A stretch of DNA of 45,514 nucleotides from Stentor coeruleus (GCA_001970955.1 MPUH01000568.1:1-45514), one strand, 5' to 3'. Shown: positions 31,568 through 42,069, counted from the first letter of the stretch. The notes: generated by a model not told the origin, from the letters alone. Made by a program: numbers and translations.

Positions 31568-32289
31568 ATAATTGTAATAATTATTACAGACAATCGGAAC
31601 AAAATTTGATATATGTATTGAATTATAAATTAGAATATGAGTTGATATTAAAAATTAGATGAATTGATGCTTAATATAGTCAAATCACTTTATGTGAACT
31701 AATTTATAATAGCATGCTTATAAATATATTCTGGCTTAGATATTCTTTAATATTAGTTGATATAAGAAACATTCTGAACTATATAATATTCATTACCGCG
31801 TGTATGACTTTATTTATAATAATGCTCACAATACTATTTTCTTTTGAACATAAGACTTTATGTTATATAATATATAATGGACTTACTAGCTTTAAAATAT
31901 AGTATTTTAATATTCGATTTTTTCCTGGCCAACTTTATCCCATCAGGTGGTTTTTAGGTCTTTTTATAGTAAACTGAGGCTTTTCTATCACTTTCTAAAA
32001 GTAAGTACAGTAGTATTCATTTATTTCAGAACCTGTGAATCAGATATTGATTGAACCTCTTATTGGGAAAATATCAAAATTGCTTGAGTAAAATCTCATA
32101 GATTAGCACCCTGCTTGTAAGCACTTTATCGAGGAAAATACTTTTGGCCTAATATTAAGTCAATTAAATCTTCAAAGGAAGCAGATCAGAAGTTCCTTTA
32201 GAATAGCCAAATATCTTTTAATCATAAAATTGATTTTTGTAGGTAAGGTTTAAATCCTATGATCAACTATCATTAGATAAATCTCATAA
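31568..32289. other. Gene-free stretch, 0.72 kb
   Basis: Upstream of the RCK kinase and downstream of AGPS. The open stretch at 31714-31902 is a product of AT-rich sequence (Ile/Leu/Tyr-rich). 31920-32220 is less AT-rich but stop-ridden. Nothing supported. Confidence 0.4.
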
Positions 32290-34086
32290 CTAACTAAAAA
32301 GATTGCTATTTGCCATGATTCTCTTTGGGTCAATCGCATTTTGTAATCCTCTAAGCATTGTTAGCGCAGGTTCTCCAAGAGCTTTATTCATAAAGCCCTT
32401 GCGTAATTTCCCTACACCATGATGATGTGATAAACTCCCTCCACATTTCATAATCTCTTCTCTAGCCAAATCTTCAATTTCCGTATATGTCTTAACAGGA
32501 TCTGCTAAATCTTTAGCGAAAAACCCAAAATAGATATAAATACAGCATCCAGTATCATAAAGTTGAGTTATTCTTGAACTTATAAAAGGTTTTTTTCTAA
32601 TACCTTTATCAATACAAGCTTGTTCTATAGCTTTCTATATAAATCTTACTGGGACTTGGTATAGAAACTTATCTAAGTTATCCCAAGGCACAGCAGCTTC
32701 AAAACTTTCTGCATAAAGGTAGTATTCCATACCAAAATCTCTTATATAAGCAATAGTAAAAGTTAAGAAATATCCACGTTTACCATTTTCTTCTCCAGCT
32801 CTCATTCCTTTATATTTTTTCGCTATTTCTAAAACTTGCTTTTGTTGTAAAGCTACTTGTCCTGCAGATCCTTCAAAGACCAAAGTGCATGCACAAATTG
32901 TTTCGGGATCGTATTTTTTAATAGCTGTTATATAGTATTTTTTAATACTATCAATAAAAGTTTTAAATTGAGAATGTTCAGCAGGTTTCAAAGCTAAAGC
33001 AAACCTAAACTGTTTGTTATCAACAAGACGTATACTAGCTGGGCGTATTTGTTTAATACCACATTCATGCATAAATTTAGCACCTATTTCAAAAGATGGG
33101 AATACTATTGAATCATAAGCTTTGACTTCTGGAAGGGTTTTAACTTTGATTATTGCTTGGGTTATTATACCAAAAAGTCCTTCGTGGCCGATGAAAAAGT
33201 TGTTGGCATCAGGCCCGGTGGACTGTCTTGGAGCTGAGCAAGGTTTTTCCCAGGTACCAATAGGTGTGACAATCCTCACAGAAATTATGATATCCTCAAT
33301 GTTACCATAAACATTTTTTTTCATCCCTGAAGCTCTGGTACTAATCCAGCCACCTAACGTTGAAAACTCCACAGAATCAGGTTCATGTCCACAGCAAACC
33401 CCATATCTAGCTAATTCTTCTTCCATATCTTTCCCAGCAATACCAGCTTCAACCACCGCTGTCATCGAAGTAAGATTCACCATCCTCACATGATTCATCT
33501 TGCTCATATCTACTGAACATATCATCCTAGTTTCTTTTTCATCTAGCTGTAAAGCATGAGTAACATTAGTCCCCCCTCCATAAGGTACCAAAAGTACATT
33601 ATGCTCATTAGCTAAATTCATGATTTTTTCAACTTCAATTTCATTTGTTGGGTAAACAATAACATCAACACATCTAGCGAATTTACTAAATTTGACAATA
33701 AACATTTCTTGAAGTGTATGACCATGAGAGTGAAAAGCTCTTTCTTGATTATCTTGACTAACAATAATAGGGAGTTTTTTAACATCTCGGAGAAAATTTT
33801 CATTGTTGATTGGAGGGTCGACTTGAATTATTTCTTGAATTTTAGCTCGAGAACCAAAGTCTAAACCTTGCTCTTCTACCCACTTAGCGAAGTGTGGGAG
33901 AACTTTACCTGAGTACTCGTATCGGGAGCCTTGGAGGAAAACCTGACCTTTGGAATTCACGTCGAATTTTGTGTCGCGGAAACCCTACATGGAAAATACC
34001 CAGCCGTCTGATTTGAACCAGTTATGCTTTGGAACATGGCTTAGATGATTGCTTATCAAACTCAATCTATTTCCACACCTTTCCAT
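32290..34086 (-). CDS. AGPS: Alkyldihydroxyacetonephosphate synthase, three exons, PTS2 signal
   Basis: Exons 34086-34000, 33984-32650 and 32634-32290 give 588 residues. Introns are 15 nt: GTATTTTCCATGTAG (33985-33999) and GTAAGATTTATATAG (32635-32649), both phase 0. The first joint restores the conserved NGWGY-type start (SDGWGFRDTKF). Residues 7-15, RLSLISNHL, are a perfect peroxisomal PTS2 (R-L-x5-H-L). FAD-binding PYGGGTN (163-169), the HEPDS-x-EFSTLGGW block, GHEGLFGI and the catalytic SHHHG (543-547) are present. The enzyme swaps the acyl group of acyl-DHAP for a fatty alcohol, the committed step of ether-lipid synthesis, in peroxisomes. Exon 2 alone would lack an ATG start. Confidence 0.96.
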
Positions 34087-34943
34087 TTTCTTTATAACCA
34101 ATACCCATTTATGGTCTAATGAAATATTATTATCAACCTAAGGTAGGTAATATTTTCTTTGCTTTATGTTATAAAATATAGTAAAATATATTATCTCACT
34201 ATTATACAAATTCAAAGTAATAAAGCTGTAATAGCCAAAAATTTATATTTTTATTTTAGATTATTGTGGCTGGTTTTATGGGAATAATAAAATATGAATT
34301 TGAAAGGCATAAAGGAAAAAACTTATTTAATTTACTATTTCATTATTGATTATAATTTTCATCTATTGGTAATATATAATATTAGATTAATAAATATTTA
34401 TTTGGCTTTAAGACTAGTTTTGTATGATTTTAGGATTTACTATTTAAAACTGATTAAATATAATTTTATAAACTTATAAGGACTAAATTTTGCACATGAT
34501 TATAGAAAATAGATAGAGGTTTATAATAGATGCATTATATAATCAATATTGCTGTAATATTGTTATCAAATAGACTTTGAATTTATATATAATCATCAAG
34601 ACTAAAACTTACACTTTTCTTACAGTATTTCCAACACAATCTTCTTCACATTATCCTATATTTTTTAATCCTCATCTACTTAAGCATTTCTTTCAACTCA
34701 AAATATAATCCTAATATTCCAAAAACGAAACCACAATTTAAAACATAAAAACTTATTTTAAAAATTCCTAAAAATCCCTAAAATTTTCACATCATAGTCT
34801 TTAATCCCATTAAAAGCCACAACTCTAAAATCTTCACATGAACTTTCTATAAAAACTTAATCTCAAGTCTTAAATTCTTATCAAACCCAAATTTTATAAC
34901 TAAAAATCTCTGTTCAATCTGATTAAAATAAATGCTACTGTAA
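34087..34943. other. Gene-free stretch, 0.86 kb
   Basis: Divergent spacer between AGPS and the TPR/cNMP-binding gene. The first two thirds are very AT-rich. 34660-34930 is C-rich on the plus strand (many CCTAAAA/TTCCTA words), probably leader or promoter of the plus-strand gene. The open stretch at 34294-34479 is AT-derived and not credible. Confidence 0.4.
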
Positions 34944-37307
34944 ATGGAAATTTATAAAACCAACTCACTCAGCGAGGCAATCGAAGGTAACTCATCTGAG
35001 ATTTGCAAACTAATAGAAAGCAAGTGTTTAAAGCCAATAGAAATAACTCCATCTTCTCTTTACTACAAAGAAAACTCATCCGAGTACTATTTCCATAAAG
35101 GGTACTCCTTTAGACTCAAAGGAGATTTTGACTCAGCAATAGCCCAATATCGTCTTGGTTTAAAAAAAGACGAAACTCACAAAGGACTTAAAATTAGCCT
35201 TGGTGTCTGTCTTATGAAGCTTGGCTTACAGAAAAAAGCAATAAAACTATTCCAAAGTACCCAAGATGTATGCGCTTATATAAATTTAGGAATATGCTAT
35301 ATATCATCACAACAATATTCATTAGCAGTTGATTATATAAAAAAAGCTATATCAATAGAGTATAAGCCAAAATATCAACAACTGTTATCATTAGCTCTTT
35401 TCCGTAGTGGTAGAGTATCAGAAGCTCTTGAAACTTTCCATAATGTTGACCCAGGGGAAAGCTTGATGGAAGATGAACGAAAATTAACAAATCCAAAAAA
35501 GTCGAATCGTGTTTTCCCATTTAAAGTTGGGGAAATAACTAAAGGGCCTAGTAGAACTGTTAGTAGTAGGAGGGATAGTAGGAATTCAGGTCGGGTTAGT
35601 GTTTTAAGTACATATAGTCCTAACAAAAGCCCAAGACTTTCATTGAAAACCCGCAAAAGCTCAGAAAGCCTTGAAAAAGATAAAAAAAACAAAAGCATTA
35701 CTGAGTTTTCATACCAGCCAAAACTCAGGCCTGAGCTCCCAACATACGATGAAATTCTATCTAAAAAGTACCAAATCGATACAATTATTAGAAAACGCCA
35801 CAATACTCTAATAGGAGCTATGCAAAGTAACCTTATTGACATAAAATACAATGGGTTTATCCAACAAAAGCTAGAAACTCAAAATGAAAGCCCTTATAAA
35901 GATCTTTATACAATAAAAGATTATCATTATAAAGTTGACATACTTCACAGGGAACTAAATTTCAATCGTTATCCAGTCGAGTTCCGTGAAGAGTTTGATC
36001 AGAAAAAATTTGAAGGTAAAAGACTTGGTGAGCATTCGATAAAAGTACTGGATTTTGAGTACGAGAAAGACTTTTATGATAGGAATTATGAGGTTATAGA
36101 AGAAATAGTTAAAACTTTACCTTTTTTCGCGAAGTTTCCTGCGGACATCCGTCAAAAGTTATTAAAATGTGCAGTTTATAAGAACTATGAGCCTGAAGAG
36201 ATTATAATCAAACAAGGTGAAGCTGGGGATTCGATGTTTGTCATTATAAGCGGGTCTATAAAAATCCTAAAGAAATCATCGGATTTCGGGAATATAGAAG
36301 TGACTGTGAACTCTATGTACGATGGGGAAACTTTTGGAGAACTGGCTCTGCTCAGTGAAGGCTTAGGAGACAATGCTAAAAGAAGCGCAACTTGTGCTGC
36401 AGGGGAACAAACTAAGCTCTTAGCAATATCGAAAAAAGACTATAAATCCATATTACTAGATGAAATGCAAAACGATATTACTGGTAAAGTCAAATTCTTT
36501 AAAGAATTACCTTTTTTCTTTGCCTGCAATCCTATTAGCTTAATTCCTTTAGCTTCAAACATTGAGCCTATAAAATATAAAATCGATGATAGGATTATTG
36601 AACTTGGAGAAAAATCTAAAGGACTTTATGTTATTTATAAAGGAAGATGTAGTTTATATTGGGAAGGATATGTGGCTAAACCATCAACACCTAGTCTTAC
36701 AGCAAGTGTTAAAATTAGACCTAAAACCCCTAAACCTTATTATACAGGGAATCTACAACCTAGGTGTACAATGAGAAAACAAAGACAGGATGTTCAAGGA
36801 AAAAGTGTAGATTTAGGTAAAGATGAGCTTGATAAGGCTAAAGAATATCTGCCTAAAGATATACAAGGGAAAAAAATTGCTAAGGAGAGGATTTTGTGGA
36901 AACCTTTGAAGGAAGGAGATTATTTTGGAGGGAGAGTACTGGTGGAAGGACTTGTGGATATAAATAAGCATATAGAAGGAAATAACAGGGCGGTTTTTGG
37001 GTTTGTTGAGTCTAAGCCTGCGAAATTTACTGTTATTGCTGAGAGCAGTGAAGTTAAAGTGTTTATTTTGACTCGAAGACATTTTCCTTTACTAACAGAA
37101 GAACTACTAGTAACTCCTATATAGGCTAAGCTCAAAATATTTCTAACAAAAGATTACGAACTTGACTGCCCTAAACAATGGTCTGAAGAGTTCCTAAGAG
37201 CATCTTTTAAAGAATGGAGCCAATACAAGCAGAAATTCATGTCTCAAGTCGAATATGAAAATTATATAACAAAGCACAGAGAGCAAATAACATTTTCTAA
37301 GCAATAA
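34944..37307 (+). CDS. TPR protein with cyclic-nucleotide-binding domains, two exons
   Basis: Exon 1 is 34944-37109 (722 codons) and exon 2 is 37125-37307, joined over GTAACTCCTATATAG (37110-37124, phase 0). The result is 782 residues. Residues of about 45-170 are TPR-like helices (FHKGYSFRLKGDFDSAIAQY). Residues 180-270 are Ser/Arg/Lys-rich and flexible. A cNMP-binding domain spans about 390-505, with IIKQGEAGDSMFVIISG, FGELALL (464-470) and, after a short insert, R480-S-A-T of the phosphate-binding cassette. A second, degenerate cNMP-type barrel follows (about 525-700) without a clear cassette. No kinase or channel domain is present. The stop TAA is followed immediately by the ATG of the next ORF. 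Confidence 0.88.
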
Positions 37308-37907
37308 ATGGAATTAATAACCCAAACATTTAATTCTAGAGGCAAAAAAAGATCCTTTATAGCTTCAATGAATAAGTCTAATCCTTATAGAATTATATCA
37401 ATTACTGAGTCAGTATATGATAAAATTATATTATCAAGAGAAAATCCACAAGAGTTAAAGATAGAGTCACCAAAGAACCCAAAAGCAATTTATTTACCTC
37501 CTGTACGTTGTGAGGATAATGTGATAGGGATTATGAGTAAAGCAAATCCAATGCGGGTTGAGTTTGGTAAGGAACCATTTTCGCTAAACAGCACAAGAGC
37601 TGATATAAAAATTGATAATTTTCAAGTACTTTCTAAGTCATTAGATTTCGAAGATATGATATCTCGAAGAAAGCAAGACGATTTTTGCTATACTAAGAAA
37701 AAATACAGACAAAATATCGATGATAAAAATATAAAGGGAAAACAACATAAAAAAAACTCAGATAGCCAAGAATACTACATTCGAACAATGAGTGCTATGC
37801 AAAATAGAGATGACATACTAAAACTGCCTATAAAATTCAGAGAAAACAAGTCACCGTGGGCATTTCAGGCGCAAAAATTCTTCAATATAACCTTAAAAAA
37901 TAACTAA
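37308..37907 (+). CDS. ORF of 199 residues abutting the cNMP-binding gene in frame, unknown
   Basis: The ATG at 37308 directly follows the TAA of the preceding gene, in the same reading frame, and the frame is open to TAA at 37905. The protein is basic and hydrophilic, with no membrane segment and no domain that I recognise. An alternative start at 37368 (Met21) would leave a 60-bp gap. It may be a separate gene, a downstream cistron, or a C-terminal part reached by readthrough or by an allele without the stop. Codon use matches the neighbours, so it is likely expressed in some form. Convergent with the protease gene. Confidence 0.65.
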   Translation: MELITQTFNSRGKKRSFIASMNKSNPYRIISITESVYDKIILSRENPQELKIESPKNPKAIYLPPVRCEDNVIGIMSKANPMRVEFGKEPFSLNSTRADIKIDNFQVLSKSLDFEDMISRRKQDDFCYTKKKYRQNIDDKNIKGKQHKKNSDSQEYYIRTMSAMQNRDDILKLPIKFRENKSPWAFQAQKFFNITLKNN

Positions 37908-38048
37908 CCCAAAATTTAACCCTTTCATCATAAAAAAGATGGTTTTAAGGATTCTGAGTGTGTTAGTAAATAATTTTATTGTTTTAAGGTGGGATATGAT
38001 TTTTATTGCAATAAAAGTTTTTACATAAGGATTCAAACTTTATTATGA
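37908..38048. other. Convergent 3' spacer
   Basis: 141 bp between two stop codons of convergent genes; AT-rich, must hold both 3' ends. Nothing further seen. Confidence 0.4.
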
Positions 38049-39074
38049 TTATATTTTAGGTGTTGGCAAATATGTAGTTGTTTGAAACGTGAAGAGCTCG
38101 GCGAATTTTTCATCAACATAATCCCACAAGTAAGACAAAACTATATCATCAAATGAATACGGGATAGACCTTGAAGCAAAAGCAGGAAATAATATACACA
38201 AACTCAAACTTTCATAAACTTCATCATTAACATTCTCAGCATTAGACGTAATAATTCCTATAAGCTCTTTTTTCTCATTAAAAATACCTCCACCTGACTG
38301 TCCATTAAAAGTTTTAGCTGATATCATCCCAAGCACAGGCACTCCATTAACATAAATAATCTTATTCAAATATCCTTTTGTCACCAAAATCTCATTCCCA
38401 TTAACCAATCCAAACCCAACAGCATAAACTTTCTCCTTTTCCCAAATCCTCTCAGCAATTTTTACAGGTTCCACCACATTTTCCCCTTTTATTAAAGCAA
38501 GGTCAAGAACTTTTCCCACTTTTATAGTCTTGAAGACCTCATTAAACCCTTTAATTCTTGATTTCTGATGCTTTCTTACAACATGAGCATTTGTTATAAA
38601 AATACCTGGGCCAATACACACAGTAGAACCTGAAAGTGCTGAGAAAATTTGATGGATACTAGGATATAAGTTTTGTGGATAAAGGGTTATAGGAGGATTA
38701 GGTAAATGAGGGATGATAGAATATGCTATGGAGAAGAGGTTTTTGTATTGAATTGGTAGGAGAAAGCCGATGAAGAGTTTTTTATTTTGGGAAATGATAA
38801 GTCCAGATGAGTATTCTGGGAAGGTTTCGATGAGCATATAAGGAAACAATACTAATGATATGATAGTTTCTGTTTCTATAACCCCAAAAGAGGTGTTTAA
38901 AATAGCTATAACCTCTTGTCCTGAACATCCGATACCAACTTCAAAACCTTTATTTCCATCTGTTTTCTCTACTTTTACCTTAACTCCAACCCCTAACACC
39001 TGTCCCACATCATATACCACCGCTTTATCACATTCAACTTCAATATCAAACCCTTGCACTTTAACACTCTTCAT
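38049..39074 (-). CDS. Trypsin-like serine protease, TYSND1/DEG15-like
   Basis: A 341-residue single-exon protein. The C-terminal half is a chymotrypsin/Deg-type protease: GPGIFITNAHVV with His164, LDLALIKG with Asp191, and FNGQSGGGIF with Ser260. About 130 residues precede it with a diverged beta-rich region. There is no signal peptide and no PDZ domain. The overall plan (N-terminal extension, single protease domain, no PDZ) fits TYSND1/DEG15, the peroxisomal protease that removes PTS2 leaders. The C-terminus PKI is at best a non-canonical PTS1, so peroxisomal location is uncertain. AGPS with a PTS2 lies 4 kb away. It could instead be another cytosolic Deg-like protease. Confidence 0.7.
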   Translation of the reverse strand: MKSVKVQGFDIEVECDKAVVYDVGQVLGVGVKVKVEKTDGNKGFEVGIGCSGQEVIAILNTSFGVIETETIISLVLFPYMLIETFPEYSSGLIISQNKKLFIGFLLPIQYKNLFSIAYSIIPHLPNPPITLYPQNLYPSIHQIFSALSGSTVCIGPGIFITNAHVVRKHQKSRIKGFNEVFKTIKVGKVLDLALIKGENVVEPVKIAERIWEKEKVYAVGFGLVNGNEILVTKGYLNKIIYVNGVPVLGMISAKTFNGQSGGGIFNEKKELIGIITSNAENVNDEVYESLSLCILFPAFASRSIPYSFDDIVLSYLWDYVDEKFAELFTFQTTTYLPTPKI

Positions 39075-39388
39075 TATCTCTTATACATATTTCATATACT
39101 ACTCATCCCTTATTAAAAATTCTACTACTAACAATCAAATTGTGAAACCTATCAAAACTATCATCTTACAATTTCATAAAAGTGATTCTCCTAACTTTTC
39201 TAAACCTTAAAAACCTAACTTCTACAACAACAACCATATCTTAGCTCAAGAAAATATCAAATCCTACAAAAAAACCTTTAAAAAATCAGCATCTTAGAAA
39301 AACCCATAATCAAAGATATTGAAGGCATCTACATTACACTACACAAATTCTTGGCTTCGAGATTTTTTCTAAATTACTAATATAATAT
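39075..39388. other. Spacer, 0.31 kb
   Basis: Between the protease start and the PDI stop (both minus strand). C-rich, T-poor plus strand in places; no motif or ORF supported. Confidence 0.4.
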
Positions 39389-40366
39389 CTAAACCTTATT
39401 AAAATCCTTTGTATGTCTTATTTTCACTAAATAAACACTAAGGACAAAGCCAAAAATCCCCCCAAGTGTTAGGAATATAAACATATGTGTTATATTAAAC
39501 CTGCTTTGTGTTGTGTCAATTTTATTACGGTTTATAACATTATTGTCGATTTCTATAAGTTTTTGTTGTTGTTGGTCAATTTTAGTTAAAAGCTGAAGAA
39601 TTTGATCAGAGATTGTGCTTTTGAAACTATGAAGAGTTAAAAGAATTTCTTGGTGATCGTCTTGAGAATTTTTTTTGAGCTCAGAAAGCTCGATTTGTAT
39701 GCTGTTAAATTCACCTCGCCACTTTTCTGAAGTATGGCTTGAGACATCTTCTATGACCATTTCAAAATGCATAAACTCTTCAGTTTGGTTATCATATTCT
39801 TCAGAAGAATTATCTTCTTGAGGTTCTTGGCTTTTATGGCTTTCGTAATATTCAGGATCAGTAGAACGGGGTTGTTGGTGGCTAAAATCTTCAGGGGGCT
39901 GGTCTTGGAATTCTGATTCGTCGAACTGCTGAGGGTTAATGTCGAAGTCAGGATCTTTTAACGACTTTATCTCATCTTCAATCCATTGTATGAAATTATG
40001 CTTAAACCTTGGAGCATTGAAATACGACTTAATACTCTCTGAGTTTGAAGGAATAAAAGCTATTGTAGGGTATGCAAAAATTTGGTAATGCTGGGTAAGG
40101 TGATCATTAAATTGAGCATTTATCCTTGCAATAATTATATCATCTCTTTTCCAAGGACTATTTTCGCTGTTATAATGCTTTGATAGTTCTTCATATTCAT
40201 GGAACATTACCCTACACCAATGACAATATGGGGCAAAAAACTCTACAATAATATGTTTATGAGTGCCTATGTATTCTTTGTAATTATTGCTTGTTAAATC
40301 AATTGTTACTGAGTTTTCCCACCAATCTCCAGCTGAGACACCAATAAGTGTTAAAAGCCATATCAT
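39389..40366 (-). CDS. Single-pass membrane protein with thioredoxin domain (PDI/TMX-like)
   Basis: A 325-residue protein. A short hydrophobic N-terminus (MIWLLTLIGVSA) acts as signal peptide. The thioredoxin fold (about 15-130) has active site CHWC (48-51), lacking the usual CGHC, and cis-Pro100 in AYPT. Then follow an acidic, Pro/Gln/Ser-rich linker (140-200), a helical stretch, and a membrane segment (294-315) with a short basic tail. This is the topology of TMX-type ER thiol oxidoreductases, lumenal domain with cytosolic tail. It is the intact partner of the broken copy at 1401-2174 and is divergent from the broken copy A'. Confidence 0.9.
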   Translation of the reverse strand: MIWLLTLIGVSAGDWWENSVTIDLTSNNYKEYIGTHKHIIVEFFAPYCHWCRVMFHEYEELSKHYNSENSPWKRDDIIIARINAQFNDHLTQHYQIFAYPTIAFIPSNSESIKSYFNAPRFKHNFIQWIEDEIKSLKDPDFDINPQQFDESEFQDQPPEDFSHQQPRSTDPEYYESHKSQEPQEDNSSEEYDNQTEEFMHFEMVIEDVSSHTSEKWRGEFNSIQIELSELKKNSQDDHQEILLTLHSFKSTISDQILQLLTKIDQQQQKLIEIDNNVINRNKIDTTQSRFNITHMFIFLTLGGIFGFVLSVYLVKIRHTKDFNKV

Positions 40367-40842
40367 TTCTAATATTAAAAGATGATGAAAGGTTTTAAAA
40401 ACTAGCTTTTTCGTAATAGAATTAGGAGTTTTTGGAATTTATAGAAGGAAATTTAAGGTTTTAAGTGATTTGAAGCTTTTATATACAAAATTAAAGATTT
40501 TGTGTAGTTTCTTTTTATGAGGAATGCTTTAGGATTGAAAAAATATTTTTTGATGTTAGATTCTGATTTTTTATATGGAATTAGATATCGTTTATAAATT
40601 TAATCCAAATAAAAATATGCTTATCACGATGTTGAACATATTTATCCGAAATAATTTTATATATTATCACTGCCTTTTATCTTCAATAGTCCTTTTTTTG
40701 TGTATCTACTAGAATTCTTTAGAAATTCTTTTGACCTTGTTATATGATTTTCTTATCGAATTCTAGTATAGCACCCTTTTGTCAGTTCTACGATATTTTT
40801 CTTCTGGTTCTGACCAGATATTTATGATATAATAATTAAAAT
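40367..40842. promoter_or_regulatory. Duplicated bidirectional promoter region, right copy
   Basis: 476-bp spacer between the PDI gene (minus) and pseudogene A' (plus). It matches the reverse complement of 955-1400 in long stretches. It holds the degenerate palindrome at 40709-40766. Confidence 0.6.
40709..40766. repeat. Degenerate promoter palindrome of pseudogene A'
   Basis: The outer arms CTAGAATTC (40709-40717) and GAATTCTAG (40758-40766) are kept. The core has lost its symmetry and gained about 21 nt relative to the copies at 1031-1065 and 42035-42069. Loss of the core coincides with decay of the gene behind it. Confidence 0.6.
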
Positions 40843-41044
40843 ATGGATACGCTTGACATAACTTATACTCTTGATACACTCAAGGCAGATTTAGTAAGCG
40901 ATGAAGATTTAAATCACTTCAATAATTATTTTGAGGCAAACTTCAAAGGATGCATGATTAGTAGCGAATGGCGGATCAAGAAAAATCTGATATTAGGCAA
41001 AATAATCATGCCAAAAGATTGAATTTTATAAACAACATTTTAAG

Positions 41045-41091
41045 TACAAAATAAATAATTTTATAGCAGTTTTATTCTTTAATTCCATATG
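41045..41091 (+). mobile_element. IES-like 47-bp TA-bounded insertion
   Basis: Relative to both other copies, 47 bp are inserted in pseudogene A' between TTAAG and TACTCAAG. The insert starts TACAAAAT and ends ATATG before a second TA, so it is flanked by TA on both sides with terminal inverted TACA/TGTA; the flank GTAC is also duplicated. TA boundaries with a TAYAG-like end are the form of Paramecium and Blepharisma internal eliminated sequences, and the length is within their usual short range. It may equally be a chance insertion. Confidence 0.45.
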
Positions 41092-41152
41092 TACTCAAGT
41101 CCTAGTAATGTTGTTGTTTTATTATAGAAATGAAGAGTTGAATTTATTCTCA

Positions 41153-41236
41153 ATGAAAGAGCATTTGCTTTGCATAGATTTGTGCTTTAATCAAATGAAA
41201 GAGCATTTGCTTTGCATAGATTTGTGCTTTAATCAA
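41153..41236 (+). repeat. Exact 42-bp tandem duplication inside pseudogene A'
   Basis: Two identical 42-nt units (41153-41194, 41195-41236), each encoding MKEHLLCIDLCFNQ. The other two copies of the family have this block once. The absence of any difference points to a recent event. Confidence 0.95.
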
Positions 41237-42034
41237 TTAAAATCAAACACCAAATTAGCCAAAAAGCTTGTTTTGGAAGAATTTTTAAAATTGTTTAGAA
41301 AACTCACTTTGATAATAGTTGACACAAAATTTAAGTTAAAAGAAAAAAAACACTCTTAATTTGTTTTGATTCACGGTGCGAAATTTATATAGATATCCTG
41401 GAAACTATTGATGTTTCTAGTGGGATCAATGATTTGTATATTATTTGCCATGTCATCAGTGAATTAAAATCAGGCGAATTCAGTCCGAATCTCTTGGTCA
41501 GGAGGATTAAAGCCTTATCCCACATCAAGGATATAAATTACTATAATAAGGTATACAAGCTAGCTTTGAAAATATATCAAGAAAAATTTCCAGAGCAAAT
41601 TACTGAGCAAAATTTTATTTTAGAACGCTTGAAAATAGATGACTTTAAGACCTCGTATCAGTTAGCCAAATCAATAGACAAGCATCTTCCGAAATATTTT
41701 AATATAAAAGAATGCTTAAATCGTGAGTCATTTAAAAATATTTATAGAGTTGCTGAAGCAAATATTGAGTTGCTCACTTCAGCTTTCGAAGAATATTTAG
41801 ATACAGATATTAAAAGCTTGCCTGAATTCAACACTTCTTTTTTGATGGTCATTTATCATTTTCTTAAGCTATTTGAGGGAGAAGATAGGCAAATACTCTT
41901 TTTGCCATCCTACTTATTTTGATAATAAAACTTTATACCTTATTATAACAATTAATATTATTAGTTTACTATTACTTAATCATTATCACAAAATAAGTAT
42001 TGATTAATTTTAATGTCATTGCTACATAGCACTA

Positions 42035-42069
42035 CTAGAATTCGTCAGAAATTTCTGACCGAATTCTAG
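42035..42069. repeat. Promoter palindrome of gene A''
   Basis: CTAGAATTC (42035-42043), core GTCAGAAATTTCTGAC (42044-42059), one unpaired C, GAATTCTAG (42061-42069). Homology of this promoter with that of gene A begins at the palindrome and continues to the ATG 77 bp further on. Confidence 0.75.

Larger units (their letters stand above)
40843..41888 (+). pseudogene. Copy A' of the unknown family, broken and 3' truncated
   Basis: Starts at the conserved ATG (40843) but has a 1-nt loss near 40967, a 47-bp insertion (41045-41091), a 42-bp exact tandem duplication (41153-41236) and a diverged, frame-breaking patch at about 41355-41430. From 41434 the frame is again open and close to the intact copy for 150 codons. 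Homology to the full-length copy ends at 41888, after the equivalent of codon 319, and unrelated sequence follows, so the HELVH half is missing. Long remaining open stretches suggest recent decay. Confidence 0.88.

Noticed and set aside
31714-31902. Hydrophobic ORF of 62 codons, also 34294-34479
   Set aside because: Ile/Leu/Tyr-rich translation is what very AT-rich DNA gives; no flanking gene signals.
32635-33960. A stand-alone 441-codon AGPS-like ORF starting at GTG
   Set aside because: Two 15-nt introns join it to an ATG-bearing first exon with PTS2 and a last exon with the catalytic His motif.
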